Part shown: positions 1 through 11,145 of the stretch, one piece after another
How the letters are laid out: each line of letters starts with the position of its first letter
Numbering within the stretch: position 1 is the first letter of the stretch
Source of the DNA: Xanthostigma xanthostigma
Taxonomy: Eukaryota; Arthropoda; Insecta; Raphidioptera; Raphidiidae
DNA length: 64,000 bases
NCBI GenBank assembly: GCA_963575645.1
Contig: OY754464.1
Span: 73,940,948 to 74,004,947 of the forward strand
Direction of reading: 5' to 3'
Position numbers and translations under genes: made by a program
Notes under the pieces: model-generated
Database searches by the model: none
What the model was told of the DNA's origin: nothing
What the model saw: the letters and a program-made list of their open reading frames with translations, nothing else

Positions 1-21
1 AATTTTGATCGATGATTTTAT

Positions 22-115
22 TACGGTTTTTAGGATTCCGTAGCCAAATGGCAAAAAACGGAACTCTTATAATTTCGTCATGTCTGTTCGTCCGTCCATC
101 CGTCATCTTTCCGTC
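22..115. repeat. Fragment of dispersed insect repeat (CCGTCCGTCC type)
   Basis: Contains GGTTTTTAGGATTCCGTAGCC-like sequence followed by GTTCGTCCGTCCATCCGTC. From memory this resembles one end of a very common lepidopteran interspersed repeat; a likely opposite-end fragment lies near 36934. It has no coding content. The family name is not known to me. Confidence 0.4.
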
Positions 116-294
116 GATTCGAATGAAATTTTGCAAGCAGATGTCTTATGTGAACCGTCATACAACTGTATAATGAAATTACAAAAAAAAATAATTTTAT
201 GAGTATCTTGCCATATAATAGAACTGAGGCAAGAAAATTTGTAATTTTTTTGCTAATTTTCCTAAAAAGCTGATCTTTTTTATTAATTATCTTT

Positions 295-605
295 TAATCT
301 AGTCGGACACTACGGTTTTTTTATTTTTTTTATTTCTTTATTAATGTCTTAACTTGCAATTAGATAGTTTTTTTTTTCATTTTCTTCTATAAATTTGGGT
401 GAAAATTATTAAAACATGTCGCGGATTCGAAGCTTGGTCATAAGACCAATGTTAAATATGGTTACTTTTGAAGTCAATTATTTATTTAAATAATCGATTA
501 ACGTCCCTCAACTTTTCAGAATTTCTTTAGACTTATTTAAACTTCATATAAAAAAAAGAATCAAGTCTTTTTTTCAAATTGCTATCGTATTTGTACTTCT
601 TCAAA
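295..605. repeat. Degenerate right arm of foldback family A
   Basis: This stretch parallels the right arm of the better copy at 1028-1232: an AGTCGGACACTACGG motif, a T-rich run, and a TCAAGTC...TTGCTATCGTATTTG end that matches the element terminus. It is strongly diverged and its left arm is not clear, so it is an old copy beside a younger one. Confidence 0.5.
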
Positions 606-667
606 TATTAAAGCTTAGAAATTTTAAACATTGGAGCATGTTTTATACATTAGAAATGTTTTGTTTT

Positions 668-757
668 AAAATCTGTGATTAGCGTCTGAATAAGTACTCT
701 TCAAATGAATAAAATTATCGACCAATTTTTTCAGACTATATATTAACAAAAAATATA
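668..757. repeat. Fragment of the hammerhead-bearing inverted-repeat element (arm only)
   Basis: The sequence GATTAGCGTCTGAATAAG, then AAAATTATCGACCAATTTTT and a TATATTAACAAAAAATA run match the left arm of the elements at 11705 and 41542. The central CTGAAGA...GAAAC core is missing, so this is a truncated copy between two foldback A copies. Confidence 0.6.
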
Positions 758-774
758 AATTTTTTATTTATTTG

Positions 775-1232
775 TTGGACTAAGTCTAAACCAATTCTGA
801 AAATTTAAGGGTGGTTGCCCGATTATTTAAATAAATAAATGACTTCAAAAGTAAGCATATTAAACATTAGTTTTATGGTAAAACGGTAGATGGATGATAT
901 GTTTTCATTGATTTCTCCAAAACTAGTCGCTGGAAATTAACAAAAAACTATTTAAAATAGAGTTAAAACCTTCATAAATTATTGAAAACAAAAAAAAACC
1001 CGTTGTGCCCGACTAATTAAAAAGATTTAATATCTTTTTAATTAGTCGGGCACAACGGTTTTTTTTTGTTTTCAATAATTTATTAAGGTTTTAACTTTAA
1101 TTGAAATAGTTTTTTTTTTTAATTTCCACCGACTAGTTTTGGAGAAATCAATGAAAACATATCATCCATCTACCGAAATATAAAAAATCAAGCCTTTTAT
1201 TTAAAATTGCCTTGGTGCTCGTACCATCTTAA
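775..1232. mobile_element. Foldback element, family A, copy 1
   Basis: Long near-perfect inverted repeat. The arm from about 884 (GGTAGATGGATGATATG) to 1024 pairs with 1028-1175 (CATATCATCCATCTACC), with the centre at AAAGATTTAATATCTTTT. The right side continues to a terminus reading GCCTTGGTGCTCGTACCATC, which matches, inverted, the left terminus of copy 2 at 61782. There is no transposase. The left end is truncated relative to copy 2. The superfamily is not assignable from the sequence alone. Confidence 0.75.
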
Positions 1233-2222
1233 GTTGAAGAATAATTTTTTGCTCGCCTTGACTACAACAATGTGTCAATGAGTGAATATTTGGACATGGG
1301 ATAGTTTCTAGTTGGACGGACGTTACATTTTGTCGGGTTGTCTCCAGAGTTATAATCCCGATGAAGACCTCGAGTTTGTAAAATAATCTGCTTGTTATGG
1401 TTACGGTTTAATTAGCTGTCTAAACGTGCTATTTCTCCGCGAATTTAATCTTTCCAGCAAAATGCAAATGAGCTACGATATTTACAACTAAATGCTAATT
1501 ACTTTGTGCATATTATTAGTATTATTATAAAAATGTTTTAACAGAGCCTGTTAAAATATATTGGTTAAAAAAAAATCATTTGAAGTAGTACTAATGTCCA
1601 ACGAGCCTTAGAAAATCTCAACGTTTTTTGCACATTTTGTAGCTATAGTATTGTAAGCACTAAATAAAGTTCTTACTTTAAAATAAAATGCTTAGACTTG
1701 AATTATTAAAAATTCGTGATAAATTGTTTTCTGAGATATTATGAATAAGTAAATTGATTTTTTCCAAATTAATAACCACATTCATTTTTCCTGCGTAGCT
1801 AAGGAAAACTAATTTTGACAATATTACAAAAGAGAGAGAGAGAGTTAATGTAACAAAAGTTGCTACATTAGCTATTTTGTAGAGGACTTTTGAATTTTGC
1901 CGTTTTTTTTAAGCGCCTCAGCGGCGTACCGCAACGCGCTTGACCTATTCCAGCAAGCGGATTTGTAGAGGGGGGCTCAGACTACACGAAAGAGAGCGTT
2001 TCTGCCACGGAGTGCTCCTTGACCATTTCTGTCGTTGACTCATTGTCTATCTACTCAATGTGTGGTGAGTGAAGGCAACAAAGCGTATCGAAAATATATC
2101 TGCGTCTCTTTCTTCGATGTAATTCCCTGATTTCTCCGATGATAGGATTGGTTGATGTACTTGCATTCAATCTGAATGAAGTATTTCTGTTTCAAAAATT
2201 CTGTCTTTTTCTATGACGTTAC
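1233..2222. other. Unassigned AT-rich sequence
   Basis: I see no convincing gene, RNA or complete repeat here. There is a short (GA)n run near 1831-1843, and a GC-richer patch around 1915-1990 (GCGCCTCAGCGGCGTACC) that may be a repeat remnant. Confidence 0.4.
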
Positions 2223-2316
2223 CATGGCCGTACCCAGCTTTTAGCCCAGGAGGGGGCAAATTAGAAATTTCTTAAGCCGGGTCCCCCGTGCTTGTTTTGC
2301 CCTCCTGGATACGCCA
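2223..2316. repeat. Repeat fragment, inverted relative to 12978-13044
   Basis: The segment with GGAGGGGGCAAATTAGAAAT and TTCTTAAGCCGGGTCCCCC recurs in reverse complement at about 12978-13044. It is a short dispersed-repeat piece. The Met-initiated frame at 2292-2489 that overlaps it has no recognisable domain. Confidence 0.5.
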
Positions 2317-2963
2317 GTGCTTACGGCGTAAAAAAAGACAGAAGTATAGGTTTGACCCTAATGGTTCGATTGCTACTTTATTCCTATAATGCTCTGCAGT
2401 ATAGAATAAAAGTATATGGTAAAAATGTATTTTCTAATTGTGGTTCCGTTCATGTAAGCCGCGTAAAAAAAACATCTGGAAACGGGTAGCTATGCACGAA
2501 CATGAACGAATCGAGACTTTTTTCGATAATGACGCTAAAAAAATTATTTATCGACATTCAAAGTTGCATATTTAATTTAAAGAAAATTTCAAGGAAAAAA
2601 AATCGTGTAGAAAATTTCCAAACAAGAAAAGTTTCAACACTTTCTCTTATGAGTTAATAATATGCGACATAAATTATACGCGGATTATTCGTGCAGTTTT
2701 TGCGAGAAAATTTATTCAGTTTGTCGAATATTTTAACTGCAGTTTAAAACTTTAACTTGCGCTAAAAGTTGAGAATGAAAATCCAATATTATTCACATAA
2801 CTCAATTTTTTGTAATTTAAGAGCTGCAATACAATGACGTTATAACATAGAATGCAGTCAGTCAATAAATGTAGAGCTATTATATAAAACTTAAGCCAGC
2901 CTCAGTGCTACAATCACTATTAAATGTTGGGTGCTGGATACAGTTTTGAATCTTGCACTAGTC
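2317..2963. other. Unassigned sequence
   Basis: AT-rich, with no ORF of recognisable content and no clear repeat structure. It ends at a short hAT-like terminus. Confidence 0.4.
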
Positions 2964-2981
2964 CAGTGGTGCCCAACCTTT
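2964..2981 (+). repeat. hAT-like terminal sequence (single end)
   Basis: CAGTGGTGCCCAACCTTT resembles the CAGnGnTNCCCAA terminal repeats of hAT elements, like the better-supported copies at 39041 and 50851. The Harbinger-type element starting at 2992 interrupts it. I did not find the matching right end. Confidence 0.35.
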
Positions 2982-2991
2982 AATCAATTAA

Positions 2992-3791
2992 GGGTCGTAT
3001 TCATAAAGACTTGTTAAATCTCTCAATAGTTATAGAATCGTTAAATTTTATTGAACCAATAAGGAAAGTTGGTATTCATGAAGCAGAACTGTTAAATATA
3101 TAACTAACGACTCGTTAAGATTTGTGTCCTTATTATAAATTGTAAGTTTTTCAGTGGATATCAGGTAAAATGAAATATCCCTAAATATCTTATCTTTTTC
3201 ACGCTGATGAAAACAAAACAATAATCAAATCTGTGTTAACATCTGATTATATTATATAATAAATAAGATTTCGGACTAATTTTCAGATAATCTTTCGTAC
3301 TAACCAAATTAACATATTATCTATGGAGGGTAGAGATTCCTCCATGATGTGATCAATAACGCAGCAGCCATATTGGATTAATTGTCAAAAATCGAAAAGA
3401 AATGAAATAGAATATTATATTTCTTTCCTTGTTAAAAACTTAAGTTGTTAACGATTTTAATAAAGATTGTCTGAAAACTTAGTTAAAAACAATATTCGAT
3501 CCTAAAATAACGAATCTCCAAATAAAACATTATTCGAACACTTTGTAATTATCTGGAATAATACCTACTAACCAAATTTGCATGTGATCAATAACATAGC
3601 AGCCAAATTGGATTATGTGAAACGCCGAAAAGAAATGAAATAGAACTTATTTTTATCCTAGTCAAATCGTTTAATAAATAGTTTAATAGGTGGGTCGTTT
3701 ACCTATTAAATTATTTGACGACTTAATATTATTTGGTATAATAGTACAATCTACCCGTTAAATTATTTATTGGCTCTTTATGAATACGACC
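2992..3791. mobile_element. Harbinger-type non-autonomous element, copy 1
   Basis: An 800-bp element with terminal inverted repeats GGGTCGTATTCATAAAGAC and TCTTTATGAATACGACCC, flanked on both sides by TAA. The 3-bp TWA target duplication and the GGG...CCC ends are the signature of the PIF/Harbinger superfamily. A second full copy at 9411-10227 aligns along its whole length, including TTGAACCAATAAGGAAAGTT and the repeated GATCAATAACGCAGCAGCC motif. There is no transposase ORF, so it must have been moved in trans. Confidence 0.8.
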
Positions 3792-3794
3792 CTA

Positions 3795-5187
3795 AGTGTT
3801 TAAAATTTTTGGAGTTTTAACTTTTAATTTAATGGATTTATAAGCAACTTGTTTTGGCCACAGTAATATAATAAACTTGTCAATTCAACTCAAAAAGTAT
3901 AACTCTCTATAAAACCGGCCCTATGTGTTGTGAAAACTTTTTCAATCATTCTTATTTAAATTTACATCCTCCTACCAAAATTTCTGATACGACTTGCAAC
4001 GCTTAAAGTACTTTTAGTAGGTACTGCATTTCCAAGGAAACCGCAGTAAAGTACTTTAATATTTAAAAGTCGCAACAGAAAGTCAGCATTACTCTAATTT
4101 CGAGTACCTTCATTATATTAATTTCAATTTTAAATAGCTTATGACACGTTGTCTCACCATGAACACCGTTACTCCCACCACTTACTTTTTTATTTCCATT
4201 TTTTAACTTGTTATATAATTAGAATTGTATTCAAAATACCAGAATATTGTTTTGTCATCAAAAGGACACACGACTGCAAAGTTTCACGTCAACTGAACAT
4301 TTGGAAGACGGTGAAAATCGAGATGTAAGATTTTTTACATACAACATAGAAGTCTAGCGAGTTAAAAATGGGTTCTTGTAATCTTTACAGATGGTTGACC
4401 CGTTTACATGTAATCCGCAACGGCCAGACTTCATGTACTGTGGTGCCGCCGTATGGATACTTCGTATACTACTAGTATTTAACCCCCGCACATTTGACCC
4501 ATGACGGTCTGTCATACGCAAATATAGAAGTTTCATTTTAATAAACGTGTGGCGCAATATGCATTTTTCTAATGCAGTTTTCGGTGCATGCACCGGCACC
4601 CATCAGTGTTTAATAGTGTAAAAGTCCATAATTCAAGCAGCATTTAATCTGCAGTTTGTATGCTTGCTGAATCGCAATTCCAATTTGGCTCCGATCACCG
4701 GATCTAATTCCTTACGCGCTTATCGAATGCTAATGAACTTCCCGTTGCTCTCTTGTTGTAGCCCTTTGCAAAGAGCTAGTCTAGCTCGAGAGCTATATAA
4801 GAACCATGGAGCTTATGTCGTCCGTTTCTATACCGGCTATTGTCTCAGATAAGCCATGGTCAGCTTACGGAGCTATATAATTGTTACTGAACTAACTTTG
4901 TCCGAAATCAAAAAAGTTGAACAATGACTGATAGAATATTGTAGAATTTTTAATACGTGCAACTTAAAAGTGGCAAAAAAGAAGGGTTATGAAATTATGT
5001 TTCCTCGTAGCTTCTAAATTTTTAGGATGAGAGATTGTTTGTTTGTTTGTGTGTGCATCCCAATGTTGCAATTTATTTCTAAAACGGTTCAACCGATTCA
5101 GATGCGGTTTTCTCTAAAAGATTTGTCCTTCATCTGCGATGGTCCTTAGATAGATGGTACGATGGTAAACTCCCAGGCGCAGCGCTG
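3795..5187. other. Unassigned sequence
   Basis: No recognisable gene. The small Met-initiated frames at 4354-4599 (minus) and 4664-4852 (plus) show no domain, signal peptide or codon signature that I trust. A (GTTT)n run at 5037-5050, with CGGTTCAACCGATTCAGATG downstream, resembles the internal region of a dispersed repeat. Confidence 0.4.
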
Positions 5188-5733
5188 CAAAAAAAAAAAA
5201 CAAAATTAAAATTTTTTAAATCCCACGACGGATGTAAACGTTTTAATAGAAAAAAATTTACTCTCAACGCGCATAAAGAAGTATAACTACAATAATATTT
5301 TGTAAGAAATCTCTAGAAAGTTTAAAATAAAAAACAAAATTATACATTTTGAAAAAAACCCACGACGATTCTAAACGTTGTAGGTAATATAAAAAGGATT
5401 ACCTAAATAAAATTTTAAACTTCCCGACTAAAAGGAGGTAAGTAACCGAAGAAAATCCGTCGGAGACTACCATTCGCTGCCCTGAATTAAGAATAGGAAA
5501 ATATCAATTAAAGCCTACAATAATTTACGTAGCCAACGTGCTTTAAATCAGTCATATACTTTAAATTGCAATATTTTAGTTCATTTCAGGGCAAGAAATG
5601 GTAGCCCTCGGCGGATTTTCTTTGGCTACTTACCTCCTTTTAGTCGGGGGGTTTTAAAATTTTATTTAATCTTTTTTCAATTACGTTTACATCCGTCGTG
5701 GGTTTTTCAAAATTTTTATTTTGTTTTTTTTTC
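5188..5733. mobile_element. Foldback element with nested inner and outer arms
   Basis: The outer arms are AT-rich with CCCACGACGGATGTAAACGT on the left (about 5222-5241) and its complement on the right (about 5683-5702). The inner arms, near 5425-5490 and 5578-5655, share GACTAAAAGGAGGTAAGTA and its complement. A third partial arm copy (CCCACGACGATTCTAAACG) lies near 5358. There is no coding capacity. Confidence 0.7.
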
Positions 5734-5778
5734 ACAATCGGATTTCCGTTTACCAAACTTTTATTTTTATTATAACTA

Positions 5779-6280
5779 CAGTGTAACCTCTTTATAACGT
5801 CCTCCGTTGTAACAAAAAACTCCCTATAACGTAGACTTTTTACAATTGTGGTTGGTTTACCTTAAAACCTATACATTAATACTTCCTGTATAGCGCAACA
5901 GCCATTCTCTATTACGAAGAAATATATGTTCTTATTTAGGCGTCAGCAAATATTTACAGACGTAAAGAAGACGACTCTGACTCTGAACCATCACCAATTA
6001 TTCAACAAGCACTTGATGCTGCCAAACTTATCGAAAAATTCCTATTATCCAATAAAGATGATTCCACTAAATTCCAAGACATGCATAAGATACTTAATAA
6101 AATACAAAACAAATATTGGAAAAGCAAAAAACGCCAGGCAAAGTTAACCTACTATGTGTGGAATAAATTAATTAGGTGAAATTTGGTTATTTTTTTTACT
6201 TCCTTCCATATAACGAAAACTCTTTATAATGAAAAAAAAATGCTTGGTCCCTTGAGATTCATTATAAAGAGGTTACACTG
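5779..6280 (+). mobile_element. pogo/Tigger-type Tc1-mariner element (degenerate)
   Basis: Terminal inverted repeats CAGTGTAACCTCTTTATAA and TTATAAAGAGGTTACACTG are flanked by the TA dinucleotide on both sides (5777-5778 and 6281-6282), the standard Tc1/mariner target. The 502-bp length and the internal remnant of a transposase C-terminus mark it as a deletion derivative of a pogo/Tigger-like element. Confidence 0.8.
5958..6167 (+). pseudogene. Remnant C-terminal tail of pogo/Tigger-like transposase
   Basis: This frame starts RRKEDDSDSEPSPIIQQALD and continues through AAKLIEKFLLSNKDD to a TAA stop. The acidic stretch followed by an amphipathic helix resembles the C-terminal end of pogo/Tigger and jerky-type transposases, downstream of the DDE domain. 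No catalytic residues remain, and a stop lies just upstream (about 5937), so it is non-functional. The Met-initiated frame at 5926-6147 is a shadow in another frame. The family assignment is inference from this tail together with the enclosing TA-flanked termini. Confidence 0.5.
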
Positions 6281-6514
6281 TAACTGATTCTCGTATGTAG
6301 TGGAAATAATTTTTGGCTGAACATAGTTTTATATCTGATTTGTCGATTGGTAGATGATATCAGTTTATCGATTAAGGATAATAGGTAGGTATAGGCATAT
6401 TGTCCGTTAATTGTTTGCGATTCTGTCTTCCTCTTGTAACGCTCAGACGTATTGTTTTGATAATTGATTTCCAGGTCATATTATTTGTAAAGGAACTAAA
6501 AAATCCGTATTTAA

Positions 6515-7093
6515 GGTAGTTTGGTAGCCAAATGACTTAAACTTGACCCTACATTTTTTTATATTTATTCAAAAGATTATAAATAAAGACACCTACAGAA
6601 AAAGAATCAGATTTTTTTACCACACCGTTTAAGAGATATAATTAATTAAAGTTATGCAAAAATACACGAGCCGTTATGAGTGTCCTTGTTCAATAACTCC
6701 GGAAATTGAGGGTCTGTAAAAAATTGACAAACTTGACCACACAAAAAAACTTTTTAATGGATAGAACGATGTCTGAAATACACACTGCAAAAATTTCAGA
6801 ATAATTTACCACGTACTTTTGATTTTATTAATTTTTTAATACAGACATGTGGCCTCTATCTCTGTTGTTTATCTCTGTTGTTGTAGTGACAGTGGCTAGT
6901 GACAGCTGAGTACTAATCAATAAATTAATATTTTATTAATTACATTACTAAAATTATTTAATTATAATTCGCATTAAATTAAATCAAATAAATTTTTATA
7001 TTTATTTCTATTAATTATTACAGCATGATTTGGGTAATTATTTGAGGAAAAAAAGTCATTTATTTGACTTGGGATTGCGGCTCCCAAACTACC
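6515..7093. mobile_element. TTAA-flanked non-autonomous element (piggyBac-type?)
   Basis: A 579-bp element with inverted ends GGTAGTTTGGTAGCC and GGCTCCCAAACTACC, bordered on each side by TTAA (6511-6514 and 7094-7097). TTAA target duplications are diagnostic of piggyBac; a TAA duplication (Harbinger) would also fit these bases. The interior is AT-rich and non-coding. Confidence 0.6.
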
Positions 7094-7467
7094 TTAAAGT
7101 AAGAAAACAGTGGTTATTTTTTAAGGTATCCAGTTGTCGGTCCTAGTATATTAACACACACTTTCATTTCATTATTTTTTTTTTAATTGTCAGCTAAAAC
7201 GTCAGGATTTGAGAGTTTGTAGGAATGTTTTGTTTTTATGCACTTCCATTTGTTCAGTTGTTTCAATTGACCTGTTTCTGGTGAACGGATCTCTGTTGCA
7301 ATAATATTGAAAGTAAAGACGTAAAATTTGTGAGTTTGGATGCAGGAGATAATCTCCCAAACTACTCATCTGATTTCAAAAATTTCCATTTCGAAATTCG
7401 AAACGAGATTGAGAATAGTCATCTTTATTGAGACGAGATAGAAAAACTATTCAAATCATAATTTTTT

Positions 7468-7557
7468 TTGAACAACAAAACCAACATGACTTGTTGTAAA
7501 TGCACCAAATATTTGTGTAAAGCTCACATGACATATTGTCCTGACTGCAAGAAGTAA
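7468..7557 (+). pseudogene. piggyBac-like transposase C-terminal cysteine-rich domain relic
   Basis: The frame ends with TCCKCTKYLCKAHMTYC, PDCKK and a TAA stop. The spacing C-x2-C-x4-C-x2-H, then a second Cys pair just before the stop, matches the cysteine-rich zinc-binding tail that ends piggyBac transposases and binds their terminal repeats. The DDD catalytic domain is not readable upstream, where the sequence is AT-rich and broken. Being a short relic, the assignment rests on the motif alone, but it lies within 400 bp of a TTAA-flanked element. Confidence 0.5.
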
Positions 7558-7898
7558 CATTATAATAATGAGAAAAAATCTATTCTGTTCTATTCTAAAA
7601 TTAGTTTATTTTGATTTTTGTTACAGCTAAAAACGATCTATTGAAAAAATAAAGTTTATAGTGCACAAAGGTTTAAGTTATTTTGAGCTGATTTTGTATT
7701 TCAGATATCTGGTCACTATGACCCGAAGGAGTACAAGTGTATAGTTTGACCGAGGAGAACAGCAGGGTTAAGGAAAATCGAAATCACTTCAATACCAAAA
7801 GACAATTGGGATTTGACATAAAACGATGTGACATCTAGTGACAGAAATTTAAACCATAAGCACATTAATTTTACATGCTGCTAGTATTACTATATATA

Positions 7899-8630
7899 GG
7901 TGATCGGTAATTGCTCGTATTTCTCTCGGAAGAACTATAATTTGGATGATTTAACCTCTATCACTTGGGGGCTGGAAATGCATCATTTTTTCATGATAAT
8001 GACACTTCTGTGAAGGATTTTTATTTTAATTTCTTTATTTATTGTAAGTTTTAACACACAACATAAAATCTAACTTGTATAATTTTAAACAAGTTACATT
8101 GGACACATTTATACAATTTTCAGTAAAAATCAGACGTTTTTTCAAGAAAAATAGCAATTTTAATACCCGTTGATGACATTTTTTATTTTAATTTATTTTA
8201 TACATAACAACAATACTGGGAAAACAGACAGTATTGATTCTCCGAAGATGGCCTAAAGTTTGCCGAAACGTCAGACAATAAAATGCAATAAAAAAACCTT
8301 CAGTGTTTGCTTAGTTCATCGATCCTATGCCACCAGGATTCATCCTTTAATCTTCCAATAAAATCTAACACAAAATTTCTGGGTTTTTAGCTTTAGGAAG
8401 TTTGGCCTATTAGTAAACTGTCAAATCATGGAAAAATTCAGACCAAAAAGTGAGAATATATATGCTTTTTTTAAATTTTTTACTCCCATAATTCGGATTT
8501 TTGTAAAAAGAAAATCGAAGTAATTTTTTTTCGAAAATGACGCATTTTGACCCCAAGTGATAGAGGTTCATTCTAAATTAGTCATAGTTTCTTTTCCCAA
8601 GAGGATTACGAGCAATTACCGGTCACCCTG
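7899..8630. mobile_element. Foldback element with TA-rich flanks and internal hammerhead fragment
   Basis: The left end GGTGATCGGTAATTGCTCGT pairs with the right end ACGAGCAATTACCGGTCACC. The arms extend inward to CCTCTATCACTTGGGG and its complement CCCCAAGTGATAGAGG. Flanking TATATA/TATA suggests insertion at TA. It encloses the hammerhead-like sequence at 8232-8290, so a retroelement-derived piece is embedded in a DNA-transposon-like foldback. Confidence 0.65.
8232..8290 (+). ncRNA. Hammerhead-ribozyme-like motif (Penelope-type), one core change
   Basis: The order is helix I 5' strand (TATTG-AT-TCT, 8232-8241), core CCGAAGA (8242-8248; consensus CUGANGA, so U4 is C), a stem II hairpin GGC...GCC, then GAAACGTC (8275-8282) and helix I 3' strand AGACAATA (8283-8290). 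The two helix I strands pair fully, with a 2-nt bulge. Cleavage would fall after C8282. A minimal helix III (self-complementary ACGT) is the form described for Penelope-like elements, which may act as dimers. The core change predicts weak or no activity. Confidence 0.55.
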
Positions 8631-9407
8631 TATATGAAAAATGGCGGATTTGCCTTAAGCTCCGCCTATAAGTCAAATCCCAATAGGATAGACGAACCTG
8701 TCATATGCGATGGGTCAGAATCATTAATGCTGGTTAGCTGTGCTAGTTGGCATCTGAAATTCAATCGATTTGTTTATACGAATTTGAAAACATGAATATA
8801 CCGGCGCTATGCAAACGTTGTGAAAAACGTCAAAGAAAAGACAGACATCAGTGCCCCCAGCACTACCTGCAATGTAAAATATAATGACTTGATTCTGCCA
8901 CAACAGATAGCACTGAAATTCGTTTACGCGCTTTTTTAACATTGTGTTTCGCTTATCCTCTTAGGCAAATATGACTCATCCTGTATGTGAACCCCACTTT
9001 AGAATATCTGTTATTCCTTTTCCGAACCATTGCAATCGTCGTCATTTTAAGTTATGCAGCGCGATCCTTGCTTCGTCAATCGTCGGTATTGGTGCCATCT
9101 TCGTCTGTGTGTATATATATATCCACACGTGATACTATGTCCCCTTTTCTTCTTCTTCTTCAACACCACACAATACGCACATTCTGGTCACAGAAGAGAA
9201 CTTATGGAAGAGGACCTAACAAGAGTAATTTTAAAATCAATCTTGTGAGCTAGCAGGCGTGCCCGCAGTGACGTTATTTCCAGCCTCATACCCAGCCTAC
9301 CGGTCAGCAGAAATCCAAGCATTGTTTCCAACATCGTATGCAGCGGCCCTTTATAGATACTTAACACACACTTTTAAAAATACCTGTGTCACCCGTAAAT
9401 ACACTTT
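8631..9407. other. Unassigned sequence
   Basis: Small overlapping frames on both strands (8724-8942 minus; 8987-9253, 9054-9248 and 9259-9453 plus) have no recognisable domain. The last one runs into the Harbinger-type element. No gene is supported. Confidence 0.35.
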
Positions 9408-9410
9408 TAA

Positions 9411-10227
9411 GGGCCGTATTCATAAAGACTTATTAAATCTCTCAATAGTTTAGAATCGTTCAATTTTATTGAACCAATAAGGAAAGTTGGTATTCATGAA
9501 GCAGAACTGTCAAATATATAACTAATGACTCGTTAAGATTTGTGTTCTTATTAGAAATTGTAAGTTGTTCAGTGGATGTCAGTAAAATGAAATATCCCTA
9601 AATATCTTATCTTTTTCACGCTGATGAAAACAAAACAACAATCAAATCTTTGTTAACGTCTGATTATATTATATAATAAATAAGATTTCTCACTAATCTT
9701 TCGTACTAACCAAATTAACATGTGATCTATAAGGGTTCCTCCATGATGTGATCAATAACGCAGCAGCCATATTAGATTAATTATCAAAAACCGAAAAAAA
9801 AAATGGAATAGAATACGAGTATATTTCTTTCCTTGTTAAAAACTTAAGTTGTTAACGATTTTAATGAAGATTGTTCAAAACAATATTCGATCCTAAAAAT
9901 AATGAATTTCCAAATAAAACATTATTCGAACACGTAATTATCTGGAATAATACTTACTAACCAAATTTGCATGTGATCAATAACACAGCAGCCATTTAAT
10001 TAAATGTCAAACGCCGAAAATAAATGAAATATAACATATTTTTGTCCTTGTCAAATAGTCTAATAAATATAGTTTAATAGGTGGGTCTTCTACCTATTAA
10101 ATTATTTGACGATTTAAACGTCCAATAGCACTAAATGTTCTTTGTGAATGCCAAATCTGTCTATTATTTGGTTTATTAGTACAATCTACCTGTTAAATTA
10201 GTTATTGGCTCTTTATGAATACGACCC
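9411..10227. mobile_element. Harbinger-type non-autonomous element, copy 2
   Basis: An 817-bp copy of the element at 2992. It has ends GGGCCGTATTCATAAAGAC and TCTTTATGAATACGACCC and TAA on both sides (9408-9410 and 10228-10230). Small indels distinguish it from copy 1, for example an extra segment near 10125-10160. It is non-coding. Confidence 0.8.
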
Positions 10228-10230
10228 TAA

Positions 10231-10540
10231 GTCACGAGGACCGGAAAACAACCTCCTGTTTCAAGGTCACGGATTATTGACAGTGAGTGTCTCTTCTGCA
10301 ATGTTCTTTTCTGTGACCACGCGGTGTATCTCTCTTCTTGGCGACGGTTGCGCGAGAGAATAGTCCAGGGGGTCAGAGTTCGTGCGCGAATCGACCTCCA
10401 GTGACCTGTCACCTGTCTACATAAAATAGACCCTCGTCTTCTGACCGCCACCCATGACCAATCTGGTGAATGCAATCTGTGCGTTTGTGTGTGTGTTTTT
10501 GAGAAGAACACTCGACAAAATTCACTGTCTTCCTGGCTTC
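10231..10540. other. GC-richer unassigned patch
   Basis: This stretch is noticeably less AT-rich than its surroundings. It is open on the minus strand, with a 94-codon frame ending at 10227, but I recognise no domain and the frame terminates inside the neighbouring transposon. It could be part of an old repeat or exon. Confidence 0.25.
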
Positions 10541-10861
10541 ATTTTAGAACGGTGTGTAAAATTATACCAAATACGTTCGGATATATTTCGTCGAATAAAT
10601 TCAGATAAATAAAAATGTAATGTAATCTTTTTGCGGTATTTTACCACGTTTATATTAATTTGCTTTTCGTGTATATCGGGCGGAACTTTATAATTGATTT
10701 TAAACTAACTTCGTGATGAGATAGACTTGAAATTTTCAACATAACTCAGAATTAGATGACATTACCAGAAAATACTCAAATAATAAAAGAAATAAAGAAA
10801 TTTTTATAAATACATATAATTCATTCTTACCTATTTACCGTTGTACGACGCCTTGCGATCA

Positions 10862-10934
10862 TTGGTCGTAGCTCAGTTGGTTAGAGCGTCGTGCTAACAA
10901 CGCGAAGGTCGTGGGTTCGATCCCTATGGCGCAT
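10862..10934 (+). tRNA. tRNA-Ile-like pseudogene / SINE head, unit 1
   Basis: A box TAGCTCAGTTGGTTAG, an anticodon arm GTCGTGCTAACAACGCG and a B box GGTTCGATCCC are clear and closest to tRNA-Ile(AAT). The anticodon position reads AAC. The acceptor strands (TTGGTCG and GGCGCAT) do not pair, so this is not a functional tRNA. It is followed by ATAATATTTTTATTTTTTTA, a tail also found after tRNA-like heads at 11063 and 18386. Confidence 0.6.
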
Positions 10935-11062
10935 ATAATATTTTTATTTTTTTACGACGTATTTTTTATTAACTAAAAAGAAAAAATTAATAAATACAAT
11001 TTTAATAAATACTAGGTACAATTCATTCTTATTTATTTACCGTTGTACTAAGCCTTCCAAAC

Positions 11063-11145
11063 ATCGGTCGTAGCTCAGTTGGTTGGAGCGTCGTGTGGTA
11101 ACAACGCGTAGGTCGCGTGTTCGATCCCGCCCCCCTCCCGTAGGG
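11063..11145 (+). tRNA. tRNA-Ile-like pseudogene / SINE head, unit 2
   Basis: A second copy of the preceding unit about 200 bp downstream. It has TAGCTCAGTTGGTTGGAGCG, an expanded anticodon arm (GTGTGGTAACAACGCG) and a T-arm followed by a C-rich insertion. The upstream TACCGTTGTAC and downstream AATAATATTTTTATTTTTT sequences are shared with unit 1, which implies a local tandem duplication of the whole unit. Confidence 0.55.

Noticed and set aside
4354-4599. 81-codon minus-strand frame as a gene
   Set aside because: No domain, no favourable context, and typical of chance frames at this base composition.
5926-6147. 73-codon plus frame as a protein
   Set aside because: It is out of frame with the transposase tail (5958-6167) that explains the region better.
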